Positions 1 through 8,115 of a DNA stretch of 20,164 bases are shown here, in pieces. Both the position numbers and the translations under genes were made by a program. Location of the stretch: contig CALGTT010000450.1 in NCBI GenBank assembly GCA_937901485.1, positions 1 to 20,164 of the forward strand. The letters run 5' to 3'. Positions within the stretch are counted from its first letter, which is position 1; each line of letters opens with the position of its first letter. Source of the stretch: an uncultured Ruminococcus sp. (GTDB lineage Bacteria > Bacillota > Clostridia > Oscillospirales > Ruminococcaceae). The notes below the pieces were generated by a model that saw only the letters and a program-made list of their open reading frames with translations, had not been told where the DNA came from and ran no database searches.

Positions 1-1
1 A

Positions 2-715
2 AAATCCACCTTTGCCAAGCACATCAACGCCATTCTGCTCCCCGATGAGGGAAAGCTCTATGTGGATGGCATGGATACAGCGGATGAGGAAAACCTCTTT
101 GCCATCCGGCAGAAAGCCGGTATGGTGTTCCAGAATCCCGACAACCAGATCGTCGCGACCATTGTGGAGGAAGATGTTGCGTTTGCGCCGGAAAATCTGG
201 GTGTTGCCCCCGATGAAATCCGCCGCCGCGTGGACGATGCACTCCATGCCGTAAAAATGTACGCTTACCGCAAACACGCGCCGACACAGCTTTCCGGCGG
301 TCAGAAACAGCGCGTTGCCATTGCCGGAGTCATTGCCATGCAGCCCGACTGCATCATTCTCGATGAACCGACCGCCATGCTCGATCCGCAGGGAAGGCAG
401 GAGGTCATGGAAACCATCCGCAGACTCAACCGTGAAAAGGGGATCACCATCATCCTCATCACCCACTATATGGAGGAGGCTGCACAGGCTGACCGCATCG
501 TGGTCATAGACGGCGGCAGAGTACTTCTGGATGATGTCCCCAAGCAGGTCTTTTCACAGGTGGAAACGCTCAAAGCTGTGGGACTTGATGTCCCGCAGGT
601 CACGGAGCTTGCCCATCTGCTCCGGCAGGAGGGCGTAGAAATAGAGAAAGATATCATCAGTGCCGAGGAGTGCGTTGCCGCACTTGCAGCACTGCTGGAT
701 GAAAAGCAGAAATAA
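2..715 (+). CDS. ecfA1: ECF transporter ATPase EcfA1 (5' end outside window)
   Basis: Partial gene. The reading frame is open from base 2, and the first codons read K-S-T, the end of a Walker A motif, so the first few dozen residues lie outside the window. Still visible are the Q-loop (MVFQNPDNQ), the ABC signature LSGGQKQR, Walker B with the catalytic Glu (IILDEPTAMLD) and the switch His (ITHYMEEA). The NPDNQIVATIVEEDVAF stretch is typical of EcfA1 rather than EcfA2. EcfA1 and EcfA2 form the ATPase heterodimer on the cytoplasmic face of an energy-coupling factor transporter. With EcfT they power uptake through separate substrate-binding S subunits for vitamins or metals, and no S gene is visible here, as is usual for a shared (group II) module. 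The gene is followed by ecfA2 after a 64-nt spacer that can fold into a hairpin. Family assignment is firm; the EcfA1 versus EcfA2 call rests on motif wording and gene order. Confidence 0.93.
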   Translation, partial: KSTFAKHINAILLPDEGKLYVDGMDTADEENLFAIRQKAGMVFQNPDNQIVATIVEEDVAFAPENLGVAPDEIRRRVDDALHAVKMYAYRKHAPTQLSGGQKQRVAIAGVIAMQPDCIILDEPTAMLDPQGRQEVMETIRRLNREKGITIILITHYMEEAAQADRIVVIDGGRVLLDDVPKQVFSQVETLKAVGLDVPQVTELAHLLRQEGVEIEKDIISAEECVAALAALLDEKQK

Positions 716-716
716 C

Positions 717-754
717 CGGCTTCCTGCCTCGTACTGACGGGGCAGGATTTGCCG
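717..754 (+). promoter_or_regulatory. Intercistronic stem-loop between ecfA1 and ecfA2
   Basis: CCTGCCTCG (723-731) pairs with CGGGGCAGG (738-746) around a 6-nt loop, with one T-G wobble. The stem is extended across a TT/ATTT internal loop by CGGC (717-720) pairing with GCCG (751-754). No T-run follows, so it does not look like a terminator. It could be an mRNA processing or stability element. The pairing is seen directly; the function is inferred. Confidence 0.5.
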
Positions 755-779
755 AATCTTGCGATAAGGAATAGGATTG

Positions 780-1658
780 GTGAAGTCATTGAGCATTTTG
801 GAAACTGAAGATCTGACTTACACATACAGCGCAGGCTCGCCGTTTGAGAAAACGGCAGTTGACCATGTGAACCTGAAGATAGAAAAGAACTGCATGGTCG
901 GAGTTATCGGGCACACAGGTTCGGGCAAATCCACGCTGATGCAGCATTTCAATGGTCTGCTGCGTCCGACCTCCGGCAGAGTGCTGCTGGACGGGGAGGA
1001 TATCTGGGCGAACAAGAAAAAGCTCCGTGATGTGCGCTTTCGTGTCGGTCTGGTGTTCCAGTATCCCGAATACCAGCTGTTTGAAGAAACGGTATATCGG
1101 GACATTGCATTCGGCCCGAAAAATATGGGGCTGGGTGAGGCAGAGATCCGCGAACGCGTCACAGAAACCGCCGAGATGATTGGTCTGGATGAAAAGCTGC
1201 TGGAACGTTCGCCGTTTGCATTGTCCGGCGGACAGAAACGCCGCGCCGCGATCGCCGGCGTGATGGCAATGCGTCCGGAGATCCTCATCCTTGATGAGCC
1301 GTGTGCCGGACTTGATCCGAAAGGACGCGACTATCTGCTCCGGCAGATCCGCGATTATCAGAAGAAAACAAAGAGCACAGTGATGCTGGTTTCCCACAGT
1401 ATGGAGGATGTTGCGGAATATACCGAAAAGCTCCTCGTGATGAATCAGGCAAAGCTGTTCTGCTATGACGATACACCCGCAGTGTTCCGCCGCACGGAGG
1501 AGCTATGCAGCATGGGACTGCGCATCCCGCAGATCGCCGGCGTAATGCATACGCTCCGTCAGAGGGGCTATGACCTGCCGGAGGACATTTACACCGTGGA
1601 GCAGGCACGCAATGCCGTGCTGAAGCTCCTGCGAAAGGGGGGCGGCGCAGAATGCTGA
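780..1658 (+). CDS. ecfA2: ECF transporter ATPase EcfA2
   Basis: Second ATPase of the ECF module, 292 residues from the GTG at 780. AAGGA at 766-770 sits 9 nt upstream of this start. TTG 777 and TTG 789 are in-frame alternatives, and 789 would give the more family-like start MSILETEDL. Counting from 780: Walker A GHTGSGKST at 44-52, Q-loop Gln 94 in VFQYPEYQLFEETV (an EcfA2 hallmark), signature LSGGQKRR at 148-155, Walker B ILILDEP at 168-174, switch His 206. It pairs with EcfA1 to hydrolyse ATP and drive EcfT and the S subunit. Its 3' end overlaps the start of ecfT by 7 nt, implying coupled translation. The product is confident; only the start codon is uncertain. Confidence 0.93.
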   Translation: MKSLSILETEDLTYTYSAGSPFEKTAVDHVNLKIEKNCMVGVIGHTGSGKSTLMQHFNGLLRPTSGRVLLDGEDIWANKKKLRDVRFRVGLVFQYPEYQLFEETVYRDIAFGPKNMGLGEAEIRERVTETAEMIGLDEKLLERSPFALSGGQKRRAAIAGVMAMRPEILILDEPCAGLDPKGRDYLLRQIRDYQKKTKSTVMLVSHSMEDVAEYTEKLLVMNQAKLFCYDDTPAVFRRTEELCSMGLRIPQIAGVMHTLRQRGYDLPEDIYTVEQARNAVLKLLRKGGGAEC

Positions 1659-2461
1659 AAGATATCACGATCGGACAGTATTTCCCCGTAGACAGCCTGC
1701 TGCACCGGATGGATCCGCGCTTTAAGATCGTGGAAACCATGCTGTTCATTGTTATGCTCTTTATCGGCAACAGCTTCTGGGTGCTGGCACTGGGCGCAGT
1801 ATTTGTACTGCTTGCACAGCGGCTTTCGAATATCCCCATGAAAATGATCTGGAAAAGCATCCGTCCCATCCTGCCGATCCTTGCGATCACAGCGGTTCTC
1901 AACCTGCTGTTCATTGATGACGGCGATGTGCTGTTCCAGTGGAAGATACTGAAGGTCACCGAGGGCGGCATTACGACCAGCCTGTTTATGATGATCCGCA
2001 TCATCCTGCTCATCATCGGCTCGTCCCTGCTGACCTATACCACATCCCCCATCCTGCTGACGGATGCGATCGAATCCCTGCTCTCGCCGCTGAAACGCGT
2101 GAAATTTCCCGTGCATGAGCTGGCAATGATGATGTCCATTGCACTGCGCTTCATCCCGACACTGCTGGAGGAAACGGACAAGATCATGTCTGCGCAGAAA
2201 GCAAGGGGCGCAACGCTTGACAACGGCAAGCTCACAGAACGTGCCAAGGCACTCATCCCCATCCTGATCCCGCTGTTCGTTTCCGCATTCCGCAGAGCCG
2301 AGGAGCTGGCGACCGCGATGGAATGCCGCTGCTACCGCGGCGGTGAGGGGAGAACACGCCTGCGGACGCTGAAAGCCGCACCGAGGGATTATATCGGTTT
2401 TGCAGTCTGCCTGCTGTTTCTGGCGGCAGCGGTGGTTCTGAATCTCATACTCACATCATAA
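1652..2461 (+). CDS. ecfT: ECF transporter transmembrane subunit EcfT
   Basis: A 269-residue membrane protein that starts inside ecfA2 and has a G-rich ribosome site around 1636-1647. Hydrophobic segments lie near residues 27-54, 72-88, 108-130 and 248-266. EcfT is the scaffold that couples the EcfA1-EcfA2 ATPases to the S subunit. Two long cytoplasmic coupling helices each carry an Ala-Arg-Gly type motif. The first is present as AQKARG (Arg 185). The second reads ECRCYRGGEGR (225-234), so the usual Ala and Gly are replaced by Cys while the Arg is kept. Length is normal for the family. yfhO follows after 12 nt. The assignment rests on the motifs, the membrane profile and the position behind ecfA1-ecfA2. 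Confidence 0.93.
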   Translation: MLKDITIGQYFPVDSLLHRMDPRFKIVETMLFIVMLFIGNSFWVLALGAVFVLLAQRLSNIPMKMIWKSIRPILPILAITAVLNLLFIDDGDVLFQWKILKVTEGGITTSLFMMIRIILLIIGSSLLTYTTSPILLTDAIESLLSPLKRVKFPVHELAMMMSIALRFIPTLLEETDKIMSAQKARGATLDNGKLTERAKALIPILIPLFVSAFRRAEELATAMECRCYRGGEGRTRLRTLKAAPRDYIGFAVCLLFLAAAVVLNLILTS

Positions 2462-2473
2462 AGGAGGCGGCAT

Positions 2474-5242
2474 ATGTCCGATACAAACAATCGCGGGATG
2501 TCACGGAAAAAAGCATCCTATCAGAAATCCGCTTCACGCATTGCAAAGAAATCGAAGCAGCCGGATCAGACGGCAAAGCGGACTCCGGATACGGTCAGAA
2601 ACACCCCCATCTGGGAGGTGCTTGCGTTCGTCCTGCCGTTCCTGCTCCTCGGCATCGGCTTCTATGCAAGCAAGATGCACCCGTTCGGCGACCGTCAGTT
2701 CCTCGTTACAGACCTGTGGCACCAGTACTATCCGTTCTATCAGGTATTGGAGGAAAAGCTTTCCACAGGCGGCTCGCTCCTGTATACATGGTGTTCGGGA
2801 CTCGGCACGAATTTCCTCGCATTGATGGCATATTACTGCGCAAGTCCGCTGAATGTGCTCTCCGTTCTTGTGCCGCAGGATGCCCTGCGTGACACGATGA
2901 TGGTCATCCTCATGCTGAAATTCTCCTTTGCGGGGCTGTTCTTTGCCAAAATGCTCCGCTATGTCTTCCATAAGAACGACATTTCCATCACCATGTTCGC
3001 CGTCATGTATGCCATGAGCAGCTACATGATGGGCTATTACTGGAACACCATCTGGATCGACACCGTGGCACTTCTGCCGCTGGTGATGCTCGGTCTGACC
3101 GCGCTTGTGCGTGAGGGGAAATACCGACTTTACGTCATTTCTCTCGCGCTTGCCCTGTTCACCAACTACTACATCGCCTACTTCATCTGCATTTTCACTG
3201 TCCTTGCATTCTTCTGCCTGTGCTGGTACGAGGTCAAGGGCTTTGGCAGATTCGGCAAGCGGTTCGCGCTTGTAACGGGCTGTTCACTGCTCGGTGCAGG
3301 TCTGTCTGCATGGATCCTCCTGCCGACCTATCTTGCACTTCAGGTCACCCACAGTGCCTCGAATATCTTCCCTTCAAGCGTGAGCTATTATGAGGACTGG
3401 CGCGACATTATCGCCAATATGCTGGCGTTCAACGAAGTCACCTCCAAGGAGGGACTGCCGAATCTCTACTGCGGATTCCTGCCCGTGCTTCTGCTGGGTG
3501 TGTTCCTGATCGCCAAAAAGATCCGCATCCGTGAGAAGATCACCGCAGTCATCCTGCTGGCATTCCTGCTCGTGAGCTGCAATATGAACGTGCTCAATTA
3601 CATCTGGCACGGCTTCCATTTCACCAACATGCTTCCGTACCGCTTCTCGTTCCTGTTCTCGTTTGTGCTTCTGGTGGCAGCTTACCGCGCCTATCAGATC
3701 CTGCTCGACGAAAAGTTCAGCATCTGGCAGTGGCTTGGCATGGCGGCATCCGGCATCATCTTCTGTGCTCTCTCTTATAATGTACGCGCGGATGAGGAAG
3801 ATCCGAACAAATTCGTCATTGCCAGCGCGATCCTCGGCGGCGTGTATCTGCTGATCGTACTGTTCCGCACCTTCCTCCCAAAGCAGGTGGTGCATGTGCT
3901 GATCGCGGCAGTGCTCGCCTTTGAGATGGGACAGCACTCGATCAAGAGCGTCGAATCCGTCGGCAGTTCTTCCTATAATGGCTATCCAGCCAGCAATGAT
4001 CTGGTGCAGCAGCTTCTTGAGAAAGCGGATGAGATCGAGGATGAGCCGTTTTACCGCGTGGAGCTGACCAAATGGTACACGCTCAACGATCCGGCAATGT
4101 ACGGCTACAACGGCGTGTCCCAGTTCTCCTCAATGGCGAATTCCAACACGACCACATTCCTGCGCCTGATCGGTCTGCCGGCTTCCGAGGCAGGCAACCG
4201 CTACTACTACGCCAACACCTCACCGCTGACCAACATGCTCCTGAACGTTCAGTACCTGATCGCAAAGGACGGCTATAACGCGGATGACCTGACGGTGTCC
4301 CGCGTGGAAACCAGTGGACAGGCGAAGCTGTATGAGAATCTGTACGACCTTTCGATGGCGTACATGGTCGATGAAAAAACTGAGAGCTATGTGATCGACA
4401 GCACCGTGAATGCATTCGATGTGCAGAACGCCCTGTTCCGCCGCATCACCGGTCTGAAGGAAGATCTGTTCACGCAGATCGACATCACCCATGTCGGACA
4501 TACCGGCTATGATGTTGTCCGCAAGAGCTACGGCTCTTACAGCTACACCCGTCAGGATGATGCACCAAGCACAAGCTTCCTGAAATACAATTATACTGCC
4601 CAGCAGGACGGTATGCTTTACGCCTACATGAAGGTCAGCAATGCGGACGATATGGATGTGTACTATAATGGTACAAAAATGCATTCCTATGAGATCGCAA
4701 AGCAGCCCTACATCACCCCCGTCGGCAATTACCGTGCCGGTGATATGGTGACACTGCGCTGTGATCTGGATTCGGATGCCAAGTCCGGCACGATCAATGT
4801 GTATTTCTATCAGCTCAATCAGGACGTTCTGGATGCCGGCTATGCCGCACTTGCCGATGAAGTCATGACGCTGACTGAGTTTGATGATACATCCTTCCGC
4901 GGTGAGGTGACTGCAAAGCAGGACGGCTGTCTGTATCTTTCCGTGCCCTATGAGGAGGGCTGGCGCGTCTATGTGGACGGCAAGCAGGCGGATCTGATCC
5001 CCCTGTTTGATGCCATGTGCGGTGTGCACCTGACTGCCGGAACGCATATGATCGAAATGCGCTACAGCCCTGCGGGCTTCCGCACAGGTCTGCTGATCGC
5101 CATCGGCAGTGCGGCACTTCTGGTGCTCCTGTGGTTATGGGAACGCCGCAGAAAGAAGAATGCATCCGCGCAGACAGAAACCGCAGGGGAAGAAGTTCCG
5201 GCAGCGGTGAATGCGGGAACGAATGAGAGTGAGGAAACGTGA
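2474..5242 (+). CDS. YfhO-family polytopic membrane protein (GT-C type glycosyltransferase-like)
   Basis: A 922-residue protein preceded by a strong AAAGGAGG site. It has a basic cytoplasmic tail (about 1-45), a first membrane helix (about 46-66), then QFLVTDLWHQYYPF, where Asp 80 sits in the acidic loop motif typical of YfhO and other GT-C fold proteins. Many membrane helices follow to about residue 475, then a long extracytoplasmic region (about 480-865), a last helix (872-889) and an Arg/Lys-rich cytoplasmic tail. YfhO relatives in Bacillus and Listeria are linked to adding sugars to lipoteichoic or wall polymers using undecaprenyl-phosphate-sugar donors. A similar envelope role is inferred here, and the substrate is unknown. 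The gene lies between ecfT and truA, which are adjacent in Bacillus subtilis, and its stop overlaps the truA start. Family is confident; function is tentative. Confidence 0.85.
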   Translation: MSDTNNRGMSRKKASYQKSASRIAKKSKQPDQTAKRTPDTVRNTPIWEVLAFVLPFLLLGIGFYASKMHPFGDRQFLVTDLWHQYYPFYQVLEEKLSTGGSLLYTWCSGLGTNFLALMAYYCASPLNVLSVLVPQDALRDTMMVILMLKFSFAGLFFAKMLRYVFHKNDISITMFAVMYAMSSYMMGYYWNTIWIDTVALLPLVMLGLTALVREGKYRLYVISLALALFTNYYIAYFICIFTVLAFFCLCWYEVKGFGRFGKRFALVTGCSLLGAGLSAWILLPTYLALQVTHSASNIFPSSVSYYEDWRDIIANMLAFNEVTSKEGLPNLYCGFLPVLLLGVFLIAKKIRIREKITAVILLAFLLVSCNMNVLNYIWHGFHFTNMLPYRFSFLFSFVLLVAAYRAYQILLDEKFSIWQWLGMAASGIIFCALSYNVRADEEDPNKFVIASAILGGVYLLIVLFRTFLPKQVVHVLIAAVLAFEMGQHSIKSVESVGSSSYNGYPASNDLVQQLLEKADEIEDEPFYRVELTKWYTLNDPAMYGYNGVSQFSSMANSNTTTFLRLIGLPASEAGNRYYYANTSPLTNMLLNVQYLIAKDGYNADDLTVSRVETSGQAKLYENLYDLSMAYMVDEKTESYVIDSTVNAFDVQNALFRRITGLKEDLFTQIDITHVGHTGYDVVRKSYGSYSYTRQDDAPSTSFLKYNYTAQQDGMLYAYMKVSNADDMDVYYNGTKMHSYEIAKQPYITPVGNYRAGDMVTLRCDLDSDAKSGTINVYFYQLNQDVLDAGYAALADEVMTLTEFDDTSFRGEVTAKQDGCLYLSVPYEEGWRVYVDGKQADLIPLFDAMCGVHLTAGTHMIEMRYSPAGFRTGLLIAIGSAALLVLLWLWERRRKKNASAQTETAGEEVPAAVNAGTNESEET

Positions 5243-5979
5243 GAAATTTAAAAGTAATCATGGCATACCGCGGTACAGCCTACCACGGCTTTCAGATCCA
5301 GAACAATGCCAACACCATTCAGGCAGTCGTGGAACGCTGTGTGAGCAAGGTGCTCAATGAACCTGTGACCATCCATGGCTGTTCCCGCACGGATGCCGGT
5401 GTCCATGCAAAGCAGTACTGCTTTTCCGTGCAGACCAACAGCAAGATCCCCACGCTCGGCTTTGTGCGCGGCGTGAACGGGGAACTGCCCAAGGATATTT
5501 CCATCCTTTCCTGTGAGGAAGCACCGGAGGATTTCCACGCGCGGTTCAGCTGTGATTCGAAGGAATATCTGTATCTGCTCCATTGCAGCGAGTGCAAGAA
5601 TCCCTTTGCCACGGATCTTGCCTGCCACTACCGCCGCCCGTTCCATACGGAGCTTGTGCAGGAGGCGGCACAGCATTTTGTCGGAACACATGATTTTCGG
5701 GCATTTTGTACAAATTGCAAAGAAAATGCCAACACAGTCCGGACAATTCATAGCTTTACTGTAGAAAAAGATGGTGAAACGGTGAAAATGCTTGTAAAAG
5801 GAAACGGATTTCTGTATAATATGGTTAGGATCATGGTGGGGACACTGCTCGACATCAACGAGGGCAGGATCCCGTTGGAGGAGCTGGATGACATCATCGC
5901 CTCCGGTGACCGCCTGCGTGCCGGAAAGACGGCAATGGCGCACGGTCTGTACCTGAACCGTGTCTTTTATAAAGATTGA
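5239..5979 (+). CDS. truA: tRNA pseudouridine(38-40) synthase TruA
   Basis: A 246-residue cytoplasmic enzyme, normal length, that isomerises uridines 38-40 in the tRNA anticodon stem-loop. The catalytic Asp 52 is in CSRTDAGVHAKQY, and the N-terminal MAYRGTAYHGFQ and the late GNGFLYNMVRIMVGTL stretch are TruA signatures. Translation begins at GTG 5239 inside the yfhO stop, sharing the four bases GTGA, so it probably depends on re-initiation after yfhO. No separate promoter is seen. Linkage of truA to ecfA1-ecfA2-ecfT is conserved in Firmicutes and supports the call. Confidence 0.96.
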   Translation: MRNLKVIMAYRGTAYHGFQIQNNANTIQAVVERCVSKVLNEPVTIHGCSRTDAGVHAKQYCFSVQTNSKIPTLGFVRGVNGELPKDISILSCEEAPEDFHARFSCDSKEYLYLLHCSECKNPFATDLACHYRRPFHTELVQEAAQHFVGTHDFRAFCTNCKENANTVRTIHSFTVEKDGETVKMLVKGNGFLYNMVRIMVGTLLDINEGRIPLEELDDIIASGDRLRAGKTAMAHGLYLNRVFYKD

Positions 5980-6034
5980 CGTACCTGATAAGGAAACGTA
6001 GAATGCATACAGACAGAGAAAGGAGAGCCGGACA

Positions 6035-7198
6035 ATGGGAAATACAGTGGATATTGTGCTGATCCGACAGCGGCGCAGACGCAGACGGCGTATGTCCAAG
6101 CTTCTGCTCGGACTGCTGGCTGTGGGACTGTGCGTACTGGTTTATGTCAAACGTGATGTATGGTTCCCGCGGCTTGAGGGCATCGGCTCAAGATATCAGA
6201 ATATCACGCAGAATGAAGAGCCAGACGCGGAAGGAAATTACCCCCTGTCCGTTTCCGGCGGTGTGGATTATTATACAAGCTTTGTGGGGAATACAATGTT
6301 CATCCTGTGTGATATGTATGTCTATATCTACAGTGTGGAAGGAAGCTTCAAGGAAAGCCGCCAGCACGCCTACAGCAACGCAGTCATGGAAACCAATGAA
6401 AACCGCTGCCTGCTGTATTCCTGCAACGGAACCAAATTCCGTGTGGACAGTGCGAACAAGCTGATCTATGAAAATACGATGGAACGCCCCATCCTGTTCG
6501 CAAGGATCGGGGAAAACGGCAATGTTGCAGTTGTGACCGAATCCGATACCTACGCCTGCCGCCTGAATGTCTTTGATGCCACGGGTAAGCTGATCTACAG
6601 CCGTGACTGTGTGGAACGGCTTCTGGATGTCAGCCTGCGTGACAATGGCTGCGTCTTTGCGACATTGGGCGCGGAAAACGGCGACCTTGTGACCACACTG
6701 CAGTCCGTTAGCTTTGAGAATAATGAAACGGAGTGGACAAGTGCGCCTCTGACAACGCTCTGCATGAAAGCGTACGCGCTTTCGGATGGCGGTGCATTTG
6801 TGATTGGCGACACCAAATGTGCATATTATAGCAGCACGGGTGATATCCAGAGCATTGTGGATTATACCGGAACACTGGCAGATTATGAGTTTTCTGAGGA
6901 ACGCGCTGCAGTGCTCCTCGAAAATGAGGAGCGCAGACAGTCGCAGCTCCTGCTGTTCTCCCAGCTTGCCGCAAAGCCGGCATCGGTTTCGATCCCCTAT
7001 ATCGCAAAAAGTGTGGATGTTGACGAGGAAAAAGCCTATCTGCTGGGGTCACAGTACATCGAGAGCTTTGCTTTCAGCGGGGAACGCATGGCTGAGCTGA
7101 AGGTGTCGGATTCTTACGAACAGCTTGTGAAAAATGGCAAATTTTTCTATCTTCTGGGCTATGACAAGATCAACCGCATAAATATGAATAAGTCATAA
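6035..7198 (+). CDS. DUF5711-like anchored extracytoplasmic protein
   Basis: A 387-residue protein with a good AAAGGAGA site 55 nt after truA. A short cytoplasmic tail with seven consecutive Arg (13-19) is followed by one membrane helix (about 22-39). The rest is predicted outside the cell and consists of repeating beta-rich units, with lines such as LNVFDATGKLIYSRD and GAFVIGDTKCAYYSSTGD recurring about every 40 residues, as in a beta-propeller. The wording matches my memory of the DUF5711 family of Clostridia, whose role is unknown. The Arg-rich tail sets the orientation with the C-terminus outside. It sits directly before the CvpA-family gene, so a shared envelope function is possible. No catalytic motif is apparent. 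Confidence 0.7.
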   Translation: MGNTVDIVLIRQRRRRRRRMSKLLLGLLAVGLCVLVYVKRDVWFPRLEGIGSRYQNITQNEEPDAEGNYPLSVSGGVDYYTSFVGNTMFILCDMYVYIYSVEGSFKESRQHAYSNAVMETNENRCLLYSCNGTKFRVDSANKLIYENTMERPILFARIGENGNVAVVTESDTYACRLNVFDATGKLIYSRDCVERLLDVSLRDNGCVFATLGAENGDLVTTLQSVSFENNETEWTSAPLTTLCMKAYALSDGGAFVIGDTKCAYYSSTGDIQSIVDYTGTLADYEFSEERAAVLLENEERRQSQLLLFSQLAAKPASVSIPYIAKSVDVDEEKAYLLGSQYIESFAFSGERMAELKVSDSYEQLVKNGKFFYLLGYDKINRINMNKS

Positions 7199-7251
7199 AG
7201 GAGATTCAGAAACCGGATGGTTTTTAGGGATCTCCACAATGGAGGAAATCT

Positions 7252-8061
7252 ATGGGCACACAATTCTGGTGGTTTTATGATGTGCTGATCGTAGCCATTG
7301 CGGGCGGCTTGCTGTACAATGCAGTATCAAAGGGCTTCAACAGGATGGTTTTTCCGCTGATCGGCAGTATTCTGGCAGTGGTTGTCGGATTTTTTGGCAG
7401 TGATTTTCTTGCACCTCCGGTTTATGAAATGCTGTTTCAGGACACTGTGACAGAACATTTTGAAATCGAATACACGGAAACGGAATTGTATCCGGCAATT
7501 CTCGATTCCTACAACAATGTAAAAAGTCCGGATGCGCCGATGAAAGAAAAGGAACTGCGTGAAGCACTTGCACAGGAAACTGTGCCGGAAGCTCTGACCA
7601 TGGCGGTCGGGCAGACGGTGGATACCATGCTGCACAGTCTTTTTCCCCTGCCGCAGGAAAATGTCAGCACGTTTTTCGTGGAGCATCCTGCTGCACTCCG
7701 GCAGTTTCTTGATGCAGAGGACGCACAGAGCGCAGCGTCCGCAGTGGAATCGCATTACCTGCGCCCGTTCTATGTCAGCCTTGTCCGCATGGGGCTGTTC
7801 CTGCTGCTGGTCGTGGTGGTGTTCATCATAGTGAGCATCATTGCCAATATGGCAGGCAATCTCGAAGAACAGATGCATATCCGCAAATGCAACCATCTGC
7901 TGGCGTTTCCCATCGGTCTGGTACAGGCAGCTGCGGTTCTGATTGCTGTGACTGTGGCAGTCCGGCTCATTGTACTGGGAACGGGGAATATGATGATTCT
8001 GTTCAATCAGGAAACAATTGATAAAACACAAATTTTCCATTATTTATATGAAAGAATATAA
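7252..8061 (+). CDS. CvpA-family membrane protein with a large extracytoplasmic insert
   Basis: A 269-residue protein with TGGAGGAAAT upstream of its ATG. There are four hydrophobic segments, about residues 9-25, 33-55, 175-200 and 216-245. The first two are separated by a short basic loop (NAVSKGFNRM), which by the positive-inside rule lies in the cytoplasm. This puts the roughly 120-residue acidic stretch at 56-174 outside. The second half (RMGLFLLLVVVVFIIVSIIANMAG, then HLLAFPIGLVQAAAVL) resembles CvpA (colicin V production) proteins. CvpA proteins are small four-helix proteins linked to envelope homeostasis, with poorly defined function. The insert is not obviously enzymatic. It lies between the DUF5711-like gene and the ClpE-like ATPase with spacers of 53 and 54 nt. 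Confidence 0.72.
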   Translation: MGTQFWWFYDVLIVAIAGGLLYNAVSKGFNRMVFPLIGSILAVVVGFFGSDFLAPPVYEMLFQDTVTEHFEIEYTETELYPAILDSYNNVKSPDAPMKEKELREALAQETVPEALTMAVGQTVDTMLHSLFPLPQENVSTFFVEHPAALRQFLDAEDAQSAASAVESHYLRPFYVSLVRMGLFLLLVVVVFIIVSIIANMAGNLEEQMHIRKCNHLLAFPIGLVQAAAVLIAVTVAVRLIVLGTGNMMILFNQETIDKTQIFHYLYERI

Positions 8062-8115
8062 CGGCGCATTCAGCAATGGCATTGAAAATGCGTACCAGAA
8101 AGGAAGAGGATATTT

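Noticed and set aside
8062..8115. Possible CtsR or CIRCE operator before the clpE-like gene
   Set aside because: No GGTCAAA-type tandem heptads and no TTAGCACTC/GAGTGCTAA inverted repeat are present.
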